64,000 nt of DNA from contig CANNER010000004.1 of the NCBI GenBank assembly GCA_947503715.1, positions 310,001 through 374,000 of the forward strand, read 5' to 3'. The translations under genes were made by a program, and so were the position numbers. The DNA comes from an uncultured Caulobacterales bacterium (lineage in GTDB: Bacteria; Pseudomonadota; Alphaproteobacteria; Caulobacterales; Maricaulaceae). The notes under the pieces are model-generated. The model worked only from the letters and a program-made list of their open reading frames with translations, was not told the DNA's origin and did no database searches. Shown here in pieces: positions 55,232 to 63,949 of this stretch. Every line of letters starts with the position of its first letter. The stretch's first letter is position 1.

Positions 55232-55863
55232 CGCCAGTGATGGAGATCTGTTCACTCGAACGGTGGAACAGGCTCTGCCGACGGATGGGCCTTGCGGCAG
55301 ATGCCGCAACTTATAGTGATCTGGTTGTGGCTCATGCAGAGAAACACCGCGCTTATCATACGCTCGACCATATCGCCGCCTGTCTGCGGCATTTGGATGA
55401 AGTTCGGGACCAAACCGAACGCCCGGATGAAATCGAAATGGCGCTCTGGTTTCACGACGCTATCTATAAACCGCTCTCCGGCACAAATGAAGAAGACAGC
55501 GCGGACTGGGCGGCAGACTGGCTGGCTAAACGCCGGGCGGAAGACGCGGTCATCTCGCGAATAGTCACGCATATTCTGGACACCAAAAGCCACGGCACGC
55601 CGGAATCTCTGGACGGGCAATTCATGCTCGACATAGACCTCTCCATCCTCGGCACACCTAAACATGTTTATGACCAATTCGAAAAAGACGTGCGGTTTGA
55701 ATATCGCCGCGTCCCAAAATTTATCTTCCGCAAGAAACGCGCGGAGATTTTGAGCGGTTTTCTAGAGCGGAATAGGATTTATGCGACGGAATATTTTTAC
55801 GAAAAGCTTGAGACTCAGGCCCGGAAAAATCTGCTGCAAGCCATCGAAATGTTGCAGCGTTAG
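55228..55863 (+). CDS. HD-superfamily metal-dependent phosphohydrolase
   Basis: 211 residues. The HD motif is seen as YHTLDHIAACLRHL followed by EMALWFHDAIYKPLSGTNEEDSADWA, a pattern of the COG4339 group of predicted phosphohydrolases. A later Asp in FMLDIDLSILG completes the metal site. The substrate is not known. It ends the pdxY-led run, and the next gene is about 60 bp away past an A+T-rich stretch. Confidence 0.83.
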   Translation: MTPVMEICSLERWNRLCRRMGLAADAATYSDLVVAHAEKHRAYHTLDHIAACLRHLDEVRDQTERPDEIEMALWFHDAIYKPLSGTNEEDSADWAADWLAKRRAEDAVISRIVTHILDTKSHGTPESLDGQFMLDIDLSILGTPKHVYDQFEKDVRFEYRRVPKFIFRKKRAEILSGFLERNRIYATEYFYEKLETQARKNLLQAIEMLQR

Positions 55864-55925
55864 GGAAACAAAAATTAACGCTAAGGTTTAAATTAAATTG
55901 AACGGCTTTTTGCTACTGGCGCCAC

Positions 55926-56543
55926 ATGACAAAGCTCGTGGGATTTCTGACAAATTACGTATTAATCGATTTCGAGAACGTTCAGCCCAAAAATTTGAAT
56001 GTACTCAAAGGAGAACACTTCAAAATTTATTTGTTTCTAGGCGCAAAACAAACCCGCATTGATGTTCCACTCGCGACCGCCATGCACGAATTTGGACCTG
56101 AACGTGCCAGATATATTAGAGTCTCGGAAACGCGCGCCAACGCACTCGACTTTCATATGACATATTATCTGGGGCAACTCGTCACCCGTGATCCCGACGC
56201 ATATTTTCATCTCATAACAAAGGATAAGGGGTTTGACCCGTTGATCGATCACTTAATGTTGGAAAATATCAATGTCCGTCGGCGCGAAGCGCTTGCTGAT
56301 ATTCCAATATCAAATATCAGCAAGGACGCAGATTTAGACGAAAAATTTGATGCCATTATCAAAAATCTTATAGGGCGGGGTCAGGCAAAGCCCCGTACGG
56401 AAAAGACTCTCAAAAACGTCATGCGAAATGTTTTTAAAGAGGGTTTAACTGAGACAGAAGTCAACGCGCTTTACAACAAATTGACCGCTTCAAATTATAT
56501 CACATCCAGTGACAATAAAATTTCCTATTCCCTACCAAGGTAG
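55926..56543 (+). CDS. PIN/NYN-domain protein
   Basis: 205 residues. The N-terminal PIN-like fold has the acidic residues in YVLIDFENVQPKNL, ALDFHMTYYLGQL and HLITKDKGFDPLIDHL, the usual three metal-binding clusters of this nuclease family. The C-terminal 60 residues are a helical region with NVMRNVFKEGLTETEV. There is no signal peptide. Toxins and RNA-processing nucleases share the fold, but no antitoxin-like gene is adjacent, so a housekeeping or unknown RNA role is more likely. It is A+T-richer than its neighbours. Confidence 0.8.
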   Translation: MTKLVGFLTNYVLIDFENVQPKNLNVLKGEHFKIYLFLGAKQTRIDVPLATAMHEFGPERARYIRVSETRANALDFHMTYYLGQLVTRDPDAYFHLITKDKGFDPLIDHLMLENINVRRREALADIPISNISKDADLDEKFDAIIKNLIGRGQAKPRTEKTLKNVMRNVFKEGLTETEVNALYNKLTASNYITSSDNKISYSLPR

Positions 56544-56612
56544 TATATTTTGCAGCCCTAACAGCGACGCATATTGCATGACTTCATAGGCGCATTTCTT
56601 TATGCCTCTCCC

Positions 56613-57950
56613 ATGATTGCCGCCGCCACACTCACCCGACGCAATGTCTTTAACCAATCTTGGCCAATTATGCTCGCCAATGGTGCCGCGCCGATTGTGG
56701 GTCTTGTCGACACGCTTATGGTCGGACGGTTTGTGGGGACGCAGGCTCTAGCAGGCATCGGTTTGGGCGCGGTCATTTACGGGATTGCCTATTGGGGATT
56801 TGGCTTTTTACGTATGTCGACAGCGGGGCTTGCCGCGCAGAGTGACGGCGCGGGCGCGGAGGCCGAGGTGCAAGCGCATATTTTGCGGGCTATTCCGATT
56901 GGTCTTGTCATCGGCCTGCTCATCTTCGCGCTGCAAATTCCGCTTCTGACAGGCGCATTTAAAATCTTCACCGCGAGCGCGGAAATTGAGGGCAGCGCGC
57001 GGGATTATATCATGGCGCGGCTTTGGGGGCTGCCTGCCACCCTCGGCACAATCGCACTCATGGGTTGGTTTGTCGGGATCAGTCGCGCGGGATTAGCGCT
57101 CTGGCTTCAGATCGTCCTCAATATCGTGAACATTATTCTCTCGCCAATATTTGTGATTGTCTTAGGCGGCGGTTTGGTCGGCGTAGGGCTGGCGAGTGCG
57201 GCTGCAGAATGGGCGGGTTTTGCGGCGGGCCTGTTTTTGATGATCCGCGAGGTGCGGCGGCGCGGCGGTTGGAGGCCCGGCGCGTTCACGAAGAAAGTGC
57301 TATTGGCCAGAGACGCCTTGTCGAAACTGGGTGTGGCCAATGGGAATATTTTTATCCGAACAATGGCCCTGACCGTTGGATTTAATTTCTTCGGCAATGC
57401 GGCCGCGACGGAAGGCGAGACCTTCCTCGCGGGTTATCACGTCCTGATGCAGATGATCACCATGGCCGCGCTTGTGCTGGACGGGTTTGCCCACACCGCC
57501 GAAGCCGTGACAGGGGCCGCTTATGGGGCGAAGGACAAACCGCGCTTCAAACGCGCTGTCCGGTTGACGAGCGAGTTTTCCGTCGGCTTCGCGCTCCTGA
57601 TCGGCGTGTTGATTTACTTCGGCGGGCCCTATCTCATTCAATTGCTGACAACAGATCCTGCCGTGCGCGAGAGCGCCATGACCTATCTCCCCTATTGCGC
57701 CCTCGCGCCCATCATGGGCTTTGCGGCCTATCAGATGGACGGGATTTTCATCGGCACGACCCGTACCGCCGCCATGCGGAATGCGGGAATTGTCGCCGTC
57801 ATTTTATATATCGCCGCGCATTATGTCGTGTACCCGATCTTCGGCGCGGCGGGCATCTGGTTCGCGTTTTTATTCTATTACGTCATGCGGGCTGTGACGT
57901 TAGGCTTCGCCTATCCGGCGATCACGAGACATATGGAGGCGACTGCATGA
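56613..57950 (+). CDS. MATE-family efflux transporter (DinF-like)
   Basis: 445 residues with about 12 hydrophobic helices. The start region NQSWPIMLANGAAPIVGLVDTLMVG is a standard MATE N-lobe helix. The two pseudo-repeats are visible (second half starting LSKLGVANGNIFIRTMALTVG). It exports drugs or metabolites with H+ or Na+. The ATG at 56613 is used, since the earlier TTG in frame adds an unrelated segment. It overlaps the third hotdog gene (ATGA). Confidence 0.92.
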   Translation: MIAAATLTRRNVFNQSWPIMLANGAAPIVGLVDTLMVGRFVGTQALAGIGLGAVIYGIAYWGFGFLRMSTAGLAAQSDGAGAEAEVQAHILRAIPIGLVIGLLIFALQIPLLTGAFKIFTASAEIEGSARDYIMARLWGLPATLGTIALMGWFVGISRAGLALWLQIVLNIVNIILSPIFVIVLGGGLVGVGLASAAAEWAGFAAGLFLMIREVRRRGGWRPGAFTKKVLLARDALSKLGVANGNIFIRTMALTVGFNFFGNAAATEGETFLAGYHVLMQMITMAALVLDGFAHTAEAVTGAAYGAKDKPRFKRAVRLTSEFSVGFALLIGVLIYFGGPYLIQLLTTDPAVRESAMTYLPYCALAPIMGFAAYQMDGIFIGTTRTAAMRNAGIVAVILYIAAHYVVYPIFGAAGIWFAFLFYYVMRAVTLGFAYPAITRHMEATA

Positions 57951-58357
57951 GCCTTCCTGAAGGCTATAAACCCCACTTCCGAAAATCCGCTTTCACCGAT
58001 CCGTGGGAGCCGCTCTATTCCCGTATGACGCCGGACCAAATCAGTCTCGGCGCGGTCCTGCGAGAGGCGCATTGCAATTCGCGCGGGATTATTCACGGCG
58101 GATTTATCTCATCTATCGCCGATAATGCGATGGGCCTGACCTGCGCACAGATGATGAAAGCGGAGGGCCGCGAGATGAAAAGCCTCATCACCGTCAACCT
58201 CTCCGTCGACTTTACGGGCATGGCAAAGGTCGGCGAATGGATTGCGACACAAAGCGAGATGGTAAAGCTCGGCGGCAGTCTTGGCTTCGTGCAGTGTCAG
58301 TTGGTGACGGAAAAGGCGATCGTCGCCCGCGCCAATGCGACGTTTAAATTAGGTTAG
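57947..58357 (+). CDS. PaaI-like hotdog thioesterase 3
   Basis: 136 residues. HCNSRGIIHGGFISSIADNAMGLT gives the HGG motif and the catalytic Asp helix; LITVNLSVDFTGMAKVGEWIA is the strand pair. It is a probable acyl-CoA thioesterase. It is translationally coupled to the MATE gene and converges with a small lipoprotein gene: the two stop codons overlap at 58354-58357. Confidence 0.87.
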   Translation: MSLPEGYKPHFRKSAFTDPWEPLYSRMTPDQISLGAVLREAHCNSRGIIHGGFISSIADNAMGLTCAQMMKAEGREMKSLITVNLSVDFTGMAKVGEWIATQSEMVKLGGSLGFVQCQLVTEKAIVARANATFKLG

Positions 58358-58647
58358 GGTAGCGCGACCTTCGTCGGACGTTTTGGGTCATATATAATTC
58401 TCAATTTCTGACCACTCTTGAACCGGTTACATGCCGCGCCGCGTTTAGCCAAAACAGCTTCAACGAATTCTCCTCGACCCTCAGGCTGATAATTGACAGT
58501 CACGAGACATCCTTTCCCTTGCCGTTTACGCAGAGATATTGTTGTCACTTCAGAGATTGTGGCTTCGGCTTGAAGTTCTTTTGGCTCCCCGTTGCACGCC
58601 CCGAGACAAGTCGTGCTAGCAATTAAAATAGCCGCGAACATCCGCAT
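58354..58647 (-). CDS. Small lipoprotein of unknown function
   Basis: 97 residues. Signal MRMFAAILIASTTCLGACNGE ends in a lipobox (LGAC). The mature part (about 80 residues) is Lys/Arg-rich with two Cys (KGCLVTVNYQPEGRG and GAACNRFKSGQ) and an SH3-like strand pattern (QKLRIIYDPKRP). No named family was recognised. It is preceded by pyrD on the same strand with a 4-nt gap, so it may be co-transcribed. Confidence 0.7.
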   Translation of the reverse strand: MRMFAAILIASTTCLGACNGEPKELQAEATISEVTTISLRKRQGKGCLVTVNYQPEGRGEFVEAVLAKRGAACNRFKSGQKLRIIYDPKRPTKVALP

Positions 58648-58651
58648 TGGA

Positions 58652-59713
58652 TCAAATATCTGCTCCGACGGCATCCGAAACAGACTCAAACCCATCCGCC
58701 TTTAATCGCGCTTCCAAATCCGCGCAGATTTCCGCAACCAATTGCGGGCCTTTATAGACGAGCGCGGAATAGAGCTGCACCGCTTTCGCGCCCGCCCTGA
58801 TTTTCGCGTAAGCCTGCGCGCCGGACCCAATGCCCCCGACTCCGATTAAATCAATAGAGCCGTCAGCCGCATCTGCAAACTCACGCAAGATATGGGTCGA
58901 TTTCTCAAAGAGTGGCTGACCGGATAATCCACCGCCCTGACCCGCATGTCCGCTCTGTAAACTGTCAGGACGGTCCAATGTTGTGTTACTGACAATGATG
59001 GCGTTCATGCCGTAAGTCCGCGCCTGTTCGACGATGCGGTCAATTTGCGTGACGTCGACATCCGGTGCGACTTTCAGGAACATCGGGACGGAGGGATTAT
59101 CACCCGTCAATTCCGCGCGGGTTTCCGACAAACGCCCAAGCAGGTCTTCCATTTCATCCGCGCCTTGGAGTTGGCGCAGGCCCGGTGTGTTGGGCGAACT
59201 GATATTGATCGTGAAATAATCGGCCATCCCCCAAAGGCGGGTCAGGCCCGTGACATAGTCCGCGGCACGGTCATCGCTATCCTTATTCGCGCCGAGATTG
59301 GCGCCGACAATGCCGCCCTTGCCTTGACGCGCGGAGAGCCGCGCATGGAAATGATCCAAGCCCTGATTATTAAATCCCATCCGGTTAATGACGGCTTCGT
59401 CCTCGACCAAGCGGAAGAGGCGTGGCTTCGCATTGCCGATCTGCGGGCGCGGAGTCACTGTGCCGCATTCGACAAAGCCGAACCCCGCGCCGAGCATGGC
59501 GTCCGGCACGTCACAATCTTTATCAAAGCCTGCGGCCAAACCGACCGGATTAGGCAAATCGAGACCCCCGACATTTGTTCTTAACAAGTCGGATGTGATG
59601 ACGCCAGATTTCGGCCCGAACCCCGCACGAAGGAGTTTCACCGTCGTGACATGGGCGCGCTCTGCCGGAAGGCTTCGCAACACGGCTGTTCCGGTTTTGT
59701 AAATCAGGCTCAT
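58652..59713 (-). CDS. pyrD: Dihydroorotate dehydrogenase (quinone), class 2
   Basis: 353 residues. The N-terminal extension RSLPAERAHVTTVKLLRAG is typical of membrane-associated class 2. FMN and active-site blocks are NPVGLAAGFDKDCDVPDAML, ISSPNTPGLRQLQG, FLKVAPDVD, SNTTLDRP and GVGGIGSGAQAYAKIRAGA. It passes electrons to quinone during pyrimidine synthesis. It follows the DUF952 gene with one base between. Confidence 0.96.
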   Translation of the reverse strand: MSLIYKTGTAVLRSLPAERAHVTTVKLLRAGFGPKSGVITSDLLRTNVGGLDLPNPVGLAAGFDKDCDVPDAMLGAGFGFVECGTVTPRPQIGNAKPRLFRLVEDEAVINRMGFNNQGLDHFHARLSARQGKGGIVGANLGANKDSDDRAADYVTGLTRLWGMADYFTINISSPNTPGLRQLQGADEMEDLLGRLSETRAELTGDNPSVPMFLKVAPDVDVTQIDRIVEQARTYGMNAIIVSNTTLDRPDSLQSGHAGQGGGLSGQPLFEKSTHILREFADAADGSIDLIGVGGIGSGAQAYAKIRAGAKAVQLYSALVYKGPQLVAEICADLEARLKADGFESVSDAVGADI

Positions 59714-59714
59714 A

Positions 59715-60068
59715 TTAATTGGCTTTCAAATTACCCGGCAGTGTATAGCTGCCGACATCAGCGGACACGTCCCACACTTTGCCCACGGCGGACAGGGGGA
59801 GGTCCGCGAAAAGGTGGGGGAATTCCGCCCCGCCGCGCGAGACTTCATATTTAAGGTCAGTGGCAATCGGATGACTGTCGACTTCGAGTATAAAAACGCG
59901 CGTCTCATCCGCATACCATTTATCCATCGTTTCCTTTAGCTGAGCTTTGCAGGACATATGAATATACCCATCGGCGAGGTCCACGGGACTGCCTGTAAAA
60001 ACCTTATTCGCTTGAAACGTTACCCATTGATCCGGTGTCAGCACTTTAAAAATATAACGGTCTTTCAT
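59715..60068 (-). CDS. DUF952 family protein
   Basis: 117 residues. The DUF952 pattern includes IFKVLTPDQWVTFQ, SPVDLADGYIHMSCKAQLKETMDKW and EFPHLFADLPLSAV. Members are small cytosolic proteins of unknown activity related to glutathione S-transferase/ADP-ribosyl-fold families in some predictions, and they are commonly next to pyrD in alphaproteobacteria. It is the first gene of the pyrD pair. Confidence 0.85.
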   Translation of the reverse strand: MKDRYIFKVLTPDQWVTFQANKVFTGSPVDLADGYIHMSCKAQLKETMDKWYADETRVFILEVDSHPIATDLKYEVSRGGAEFPHLFADLPLSAVGKVWDVSADVGSYTLPGNLKAN

Positions 60069-60247
60069 TGGGGCCTCAAGAATCGGTCAGTTTCGGGTCG
60101 CGCACAGCCATAGGGCATTCTTTAAACGAACGCGCACAGAAAATGCGCCTACCTTGAATACGGTCCGCATTGCCGCAAACCTGACTCGCCCTGCCCGTCA
60201 TCGCCTGTGCAATGACATTCCACACATCTTATTTGGAGGGAACACAA

Positions 60248-61603
60248 ATGCGACGTTTCGCAAAAATCTTGGGAGGGGCGGCATTATTATCCGCGCTACC
60301 CGCACTGGCTATGGCGCAGGACGCCACCACGGTCGTCGAAGCGGCCAACTCAACGGCCTATATTTTTAACACGCTGCTGTTCTTGATCGGTGGATTTTTG
60401 GTCATGTGGATGGCAGCTGGCTTTGCCATGCTCGAAGCCGGTTTCGTGCAAACGAAAAACGTTTCTATGCAGTGTTTGAAGAATATCATGCTCTACAGCT
60501 TGGCGGGTCTGATGTTCTGGTTGTTCGGTTACGACATGCTCTATGCGGGCGCGTCAGACTTCATTAATTTCGCGTCTGTCTTGTCTCCCGGCTATCCGCT
60601 GGAACCCGTTGGATTGGCCGGCGCTACTGACGCTGAAACAGCCGCAAATCAGGCTGCAGCACTGGATACAGGATATTCGGTTGCGTCTGATTGGTTCTTC
60701 CAGATGGTGTTTTGCGCTACAACGGCGTCGATCGTGTCCGGTACGGTCGCAGGCCGCGTTAAATTCTGGCCATTCTTCATTTTTGTCGCAATCCTGACAG
60801 CCTTTATCTATCCTGTCGTTGCTGGCTGGGAATGGGGCGGTGGTTTCCTCGACGACATGGGCTTCTCCGACTTCGCCGGTTCGACCCTTGTCCACTCGAC
60901 AGGTGGCTGGGCCGCTCTTATGGGTGCGATCATCATCGGGCCGCGTCTGGGCAAATATGTTGACGGTAAGGTCAACCCAATTCCGGCGTCCAACATCCCG
61001 CTTGCAACATTGGGTATGTTTATCTTGTGGCTAGGTTGGTTCGGCTTCAACGGCGGTTCACAACTCGCATCCGGTTCAATTGGCGATGTCACCGACGTGT
61101 CCCGTATCTTCGTGAACACGAACATGGCCGCTGCAGCTGGCGTCATTCTCGCCATCGTCTACACGCAACTGCGGTATGGCAAGATCGACGTAACCTTTGC
61201 CATCAACGGCGCCCTAGCTGGTCTGGTCGCCATCACCGCCGAGCCTTTGGCTCCGTCCATCGGCATGTCCGTCCTGATCGGTGCGGTTGGTTCGCTGTTG
61301 GCCTGTCTAACAGTACCACTGCTCGACAAGCTTAAAATTGATGATGTCGTCGGTGCGATCCCAGTTCACTTGGTCGCCGGTATCTGGGGTACATTGGCTG
61401 TCGCCATCAGTATGCCGGAAACGCTCGTCGCTCAGATCGTCGGTATCGTTGCAACAGGTATCTTTGTGAGTGTCGTGTCCGCCATCATCTGGTTGGTCCT
61501 GAAGGTCACAATCGGCGTCCGCCCATCGGTTGAAGACGAGACAGCTGGTCTCGATATCTCCGAAGTCGGCCTCGTCGCCTACCCTGAGTTCGTCAACACA
61601 TAG
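60248..61603 (+). CDS. amt: Ammonium transporter 1
   Basis: 451 residues from the ATG at 60248 (GGAGGG upstream). A signal-peptide-like start (MRRFAKILGGAALLSALPALA) precedes eleven TM segments. Key sites are GFAMLEAGFVQTKNVSMQ near the vestibule, DFAGSTLVHSTGGWAALMGA with a pore His, and GAIPVHLVAGIWGTLA with the second His. An extra loop with TDAETAANQAAALDTG follows TM3. It conducts ammonium across the inner membrane and usually pairs with a PII protein, which is not encoded here. A terminator follows at 61634. Confidence 0.95.
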   Translation: MRRFAKILGGAALLSALPALAMAQDATTVVEAANSTAYIFNTLLFLIGGFLVMWMAAGFAMLEAGFVQTKNVSMQCLKNIMLYSLAGLMFWLFGYDMLYAGASDFINFASVLSPGYPLEPVGLAGATDAETAANQAAALDTGYSVASDWFFQMVFCATTASIVSGTVAGRVKFWPFFIFVAILTAFIYPVVAGWEWGGGFLDDMGFSDFAGSTLVHSTGGWAALMGAIIIGPRLGKYVDGKVNPIPASNIPLATLGMFILWLGWFGFNGGSQLASGSIGDVTDVSRIFVNTNMAAAAGVILAIVYTQLRYGKIDVTFAINGALAGLVAITAEPLAPSIGMSVLIGAVGSLLACLTVPLLDKLKIDDVVGAIPVHLVAGIWGTLAVAISMPETLVAQIVGIVATGIFVSVVSAIIWLVLKVTIGVRPSVEDETAGLDISEVGLVAYPEFVNT

Positions 61604-61633
61604 ACGACTTCTACGGTTAAACGGGCGCAATAA

Positions 61634-61659
61634 CCTCGGTCTTCGGGCCGGGGTTTTTT
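61634..61659 (+). terminator. Terminator of ammonium transporter 1 gene
   Basis: CCTCGGTC and GGCCGGGG form an eight-pair stem with a TTCG tetraloop, followed by a run of six T (61654-61659). It lies 30 nt past the stop, so the two transporter genes are probably separate transcripts. Confidence 0.9.
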
Positions 61660-61813
61660 CTTTGGCTGACGCACAGGTTTTCGACAAATCATTCGAAATT
61701 CCGCCCCTCAGTTGTGCGAAGTACTTATGTCCACATCTTGTGCAAAATCGGCTAAAGCCGCACAATATTCCCTCAACTAGGTGAAAGATATAAACATCAC
61801 ATGAGGGGAAATC

Positions 61814-63079
61814 ATGTCACACTATCTTAAATCCGCTGGCGCGGGGCTCGCTGCGCTAGCACTACCGTCAGTCGCTTTCGCGCAAGACGCGACCCTTAAT
61901 TCCGGTGACACCGCCTGGATCCTAACGGCCACGGCACTTGTTTTGTTTATGAGCCTTCCGGGCCTCGCCCTCTTCTATGGCGGGCTTGTCCGCGCGAAGA
62001 ACTATCTTTCCGTCCTGATGAAGGTCTATGCCATCGCGGCACTGGCCAGCATCATCTGGGTCATTGCCGGTTATTCCATCGCCTTTGGCGAAGGCAATGC
62101 GTGGTGGGGTGGACTGGACAATCTGTTCCTGAATAATCTGGAGCGCGACGCGGTCTCGGGGACAATCCCCGAAAGCGTCTTCCTCGCCTTTCAAATGACT
62201 TTCGCCGTGATCACGCCCGGCCTGATTGTCGGGGCCTTTGTCGAGCGGGTGAAATTCCTGCCCGTCATGATCTTTACGGCCCTCTGGCTCTTGGTCGTCT
62301 ATGCCCCCGTCACCCATTGGGTTTGGGGTGGTGGTTGGTTGGCCGAACGCGGCGTGATTGATTTTGCGGGCGGTTTGGTTGTCCATGCGACAGCGGGTAT
62401 TTCCGCACTGGTTTACGTCTTCATGTTGGGGAAACGCAAAGGCTTCCCGACAGAGCTTGCCGTGCCGCATCGCCCCGCAATCGTCATGATCGGCGCATCC
62501 ATGCTCTGGGTCGGGTGGTTCGGGTTTAATGGCGGCTCTCAACTCGCAGCCGATGGCGGCGCAGGCATGGCCTTGCTCGTCACGCATATCGCGGCCTCAG
62601 TCGGCACATTGTCGTGGGTCGTGATGGAAGCGATTGCGAATAAGAAACCGACACTGGTCGGCGCGGCGACGGGCACGATTGCAGGCCTCGCAACGGTGAC
62701 CCCTGCGGCGGGTGTCATCGGTCCGGGAGGCGCCTTGCTGATCGGATTGGCAGGCGGGCTCGTCTGTTATTTCGCGGTCAACCTCATTCGTGTGAAGTTA
62801 AAAATTGATGACAGCCTCGACGTTTTCGCGGTTCACGGTGTCGGCGGCATGCTCGGTATTCTGGTGCTGCCCTTCCTCTCTGCAGAAATCCTCGGCGGGA
62901 CGGGCGATGGGGATATCGTCGCGCAATTGATCGGGACGGGTGCCGTCGTGCTCTGGTCAGCGCTGGCCAGCTTTGTCATCCTCTTCGTTTTGAAAATGAC
63001 ACTCGGCCTGCGCGTCACGGAAGAGCAGGAATATGAGGGGTTGGATATCAGCCTCCACGGTGAAAGCGCGTATAATTAA
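61814..63079 (+). CDS. amtB: Ammonium transporter 2
   Basis: 421 residues. The start MSHYLKSAGAGLAALALPSVA is a signal-like peptide with mature end AQDATLNSGDTAWILTA. Pore residues are in FAGGLVVHATAGISALVYV (first His) and VFAVHGVGGMLGILV (second His), with MSLPGLALFYGGLVRAKN near the N-terminus. This is the classical AmtB layout, different from the neighbour at 60248, so the two are ancient paralogues rather than a recent duplication. It has its own ribosome site (GAGGGG) and a terminator at 63104. Confidence 0.95.
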   Translation: MSHYLKSAGAGLAALALPSVAFAQDATLNSGDTAWILTATALVLFMSLPGLALFYGGLVRAKNYLSVLMKVYAIAALASIIWVIAGYSIAFGEGNAWWGGLDNLFLNNLERDAVSGTIPESVFLAFQMTFAVITPGLIVGAFVERVKFLPVMIFTALWLLVVYAPVTHWVWGGGWLAERGVIDFAGGLVVHATAGISALVYVFMLGKRKGFPTELAVPHRPAIVMIGASMLWVGWFGFNGGSQLAADGGAGMALLVTHIAASVGTLSWVVMEAIANKKPTLVGAATGTIAGLATVTPAAGVIGPGGALLIGLAGGLVCYFAVNLIRVKLKIDDSLDVFAVHGVGGMLGILVLPFLSAEILGGTGDGDIVAQLIGTGAVVLWSALASFVILFVLKMTLGLRVTEEQEYEGLDISLHGESAYN

Positions 63080-63103
63080 ACGCCCGCCTCATAAAGATTA
63101 TCG

Positions 63104-63132
63104 AAAAGGCGTTCCATTTGGAGCGCCTTTTT
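63104..63132 (+). terminator. Terminator of ammonium transporter 2 gene
   Basis: AAAAGGCGTTCC (63104-63115) and GGAGCGCCTTTT (63120-63131) form a 12-pair stem with an ATTT loop and T-tail. It lies 24 nt past the stop. Confidence 0.9.
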
Positions 63133-63170
63133 ATTTGACCTGATAGGGATTTAATCCTAGCCCATTCTCC

Positions 63171-63797
63171 ATGTTATCACACACAGATATTTGGGCGGCA
63201 CTCGACCGCCTCGCCCGCAAACGGTCTATGTCCCCTTCCGGCCTCGCCAAGGAAGCCGGATTGGACGCCACGACCTTTAATAAATCCAAACGGGTGACAT
63301 CTGCGGGAAAACCGCGCTGGCCCTCGACTGAATCTATCGCGAAAGTCCTGCGACAGGTCGATATGAGCTTTGAGGACTTCGCCTGTATGGCCGCAGATCG
63401 CGGCGCTCGCGGTCCCGCCATTCCCGTCATCGGATTGGCCCAAGCCGGTGGTGAAGGATTTTTTGATGATGCTGGATTTCCGATTGGCGGATCCTGGGAA
63501 GATGTCCGGGTGCCGGGGTTGCAGGACGAAAATGTCTATGCGCTGCAAATCGCGGGCGATTCCATGGACCCCGTCCTGCGCGCGGGTGACAAAGTCCTTG
63601 TCGCGCCTAATGCGGAGTGCCGCCGTGGCGACCGCGTTGTCGTCAAAACGCATCAGGGCGAAGTCATGGCCAAGGAATTGCGCAAACGCACGGGCACAAC
63701 AATCGAGCTCATTTCGCTCAACCCGGAATATGAAGACCGCACGCTGCACATGCATGAGGTCCAGTGGATCGGGCGGATTATTTGGGTCTCTCAATAA
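63171..63797 (+). CDS. S24-family (LexA/CI-like) transcriptional regulator
   Basis: 208 residues. An N-terminal helix-turn-helix (SPSGLAKEAGLDATTFNKSKR) precedes an autocleavage domain: cleavage-site-like GLAQAGGEGFF, the Ser in QIAGDSMDPVLRAGDKVLV and the Lys in EVMAKELRKRTG. Such proteins repress genes until RecA or stress triggers self-cleavage, although many chromosomal S24 proteins have other inducers. It is not LexA itself, since the DNA-binding part is of Xre type. The genes it controls are not apparent; it could regulate itself. Confidence 0.87.
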   Translation: MLSHTDIWAALDRLARKRSMSPSGLAKEAGLDATTFNKSKRVTSAGKPRWPSTESIAKVLRQVDMSFEDFACMAADRGARGPAIPVIGLAQAGGEGFFDDAGFPIGGSWEDVRVPGLQDENVYALQIAGDSMDPVLRAGDKVLVAPNAECRRGDRVVVKTHQGEVMAKELRKRTGTTIELISLNPEYEDRTLHMHEVQWIGRIIWVSQ

Positions 63798-63817
63798 CTC
63801 GATAAATTAAGCGTTGA

Positions 63818-63947
63818 TGTCACACCGACATGGCCGAAGGCCATCCGGTGCCCATGCCGTAAAATTTCCGAAATTCGCAAATTCGATTTAAACGTGACCT
63901 TTACGGCATGGGTACCGGACGTCCGTGCGGGCCGCGACGGTGTGACA
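63818..63947. repeat. Palindromic intergenic element near the right edge
   Basis: TGTCACACCG (63818-63827) and CGGTGTGACA (63938-63947) are perfect inverted copies, and CCGGTGCCCATGCCGTAAA pairs with TTTACGGCATGGGTACCGG further in. GGCCGAAGGCC adds a small hairpin. The 130 bp can form a long cruciform. The design resembles the elements at 22886 and 35370, but the sequence is different. Confidence 0.78.
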
Positions 63948-63949
63948 AA

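Noticed and set aside
55926-56543. Toxin-antitoxin interpretation of the PIN/NYN gene
   Set aside because: No small partner gene overlaps or adjoins it, and the protein is larger than typical PIN toxins.
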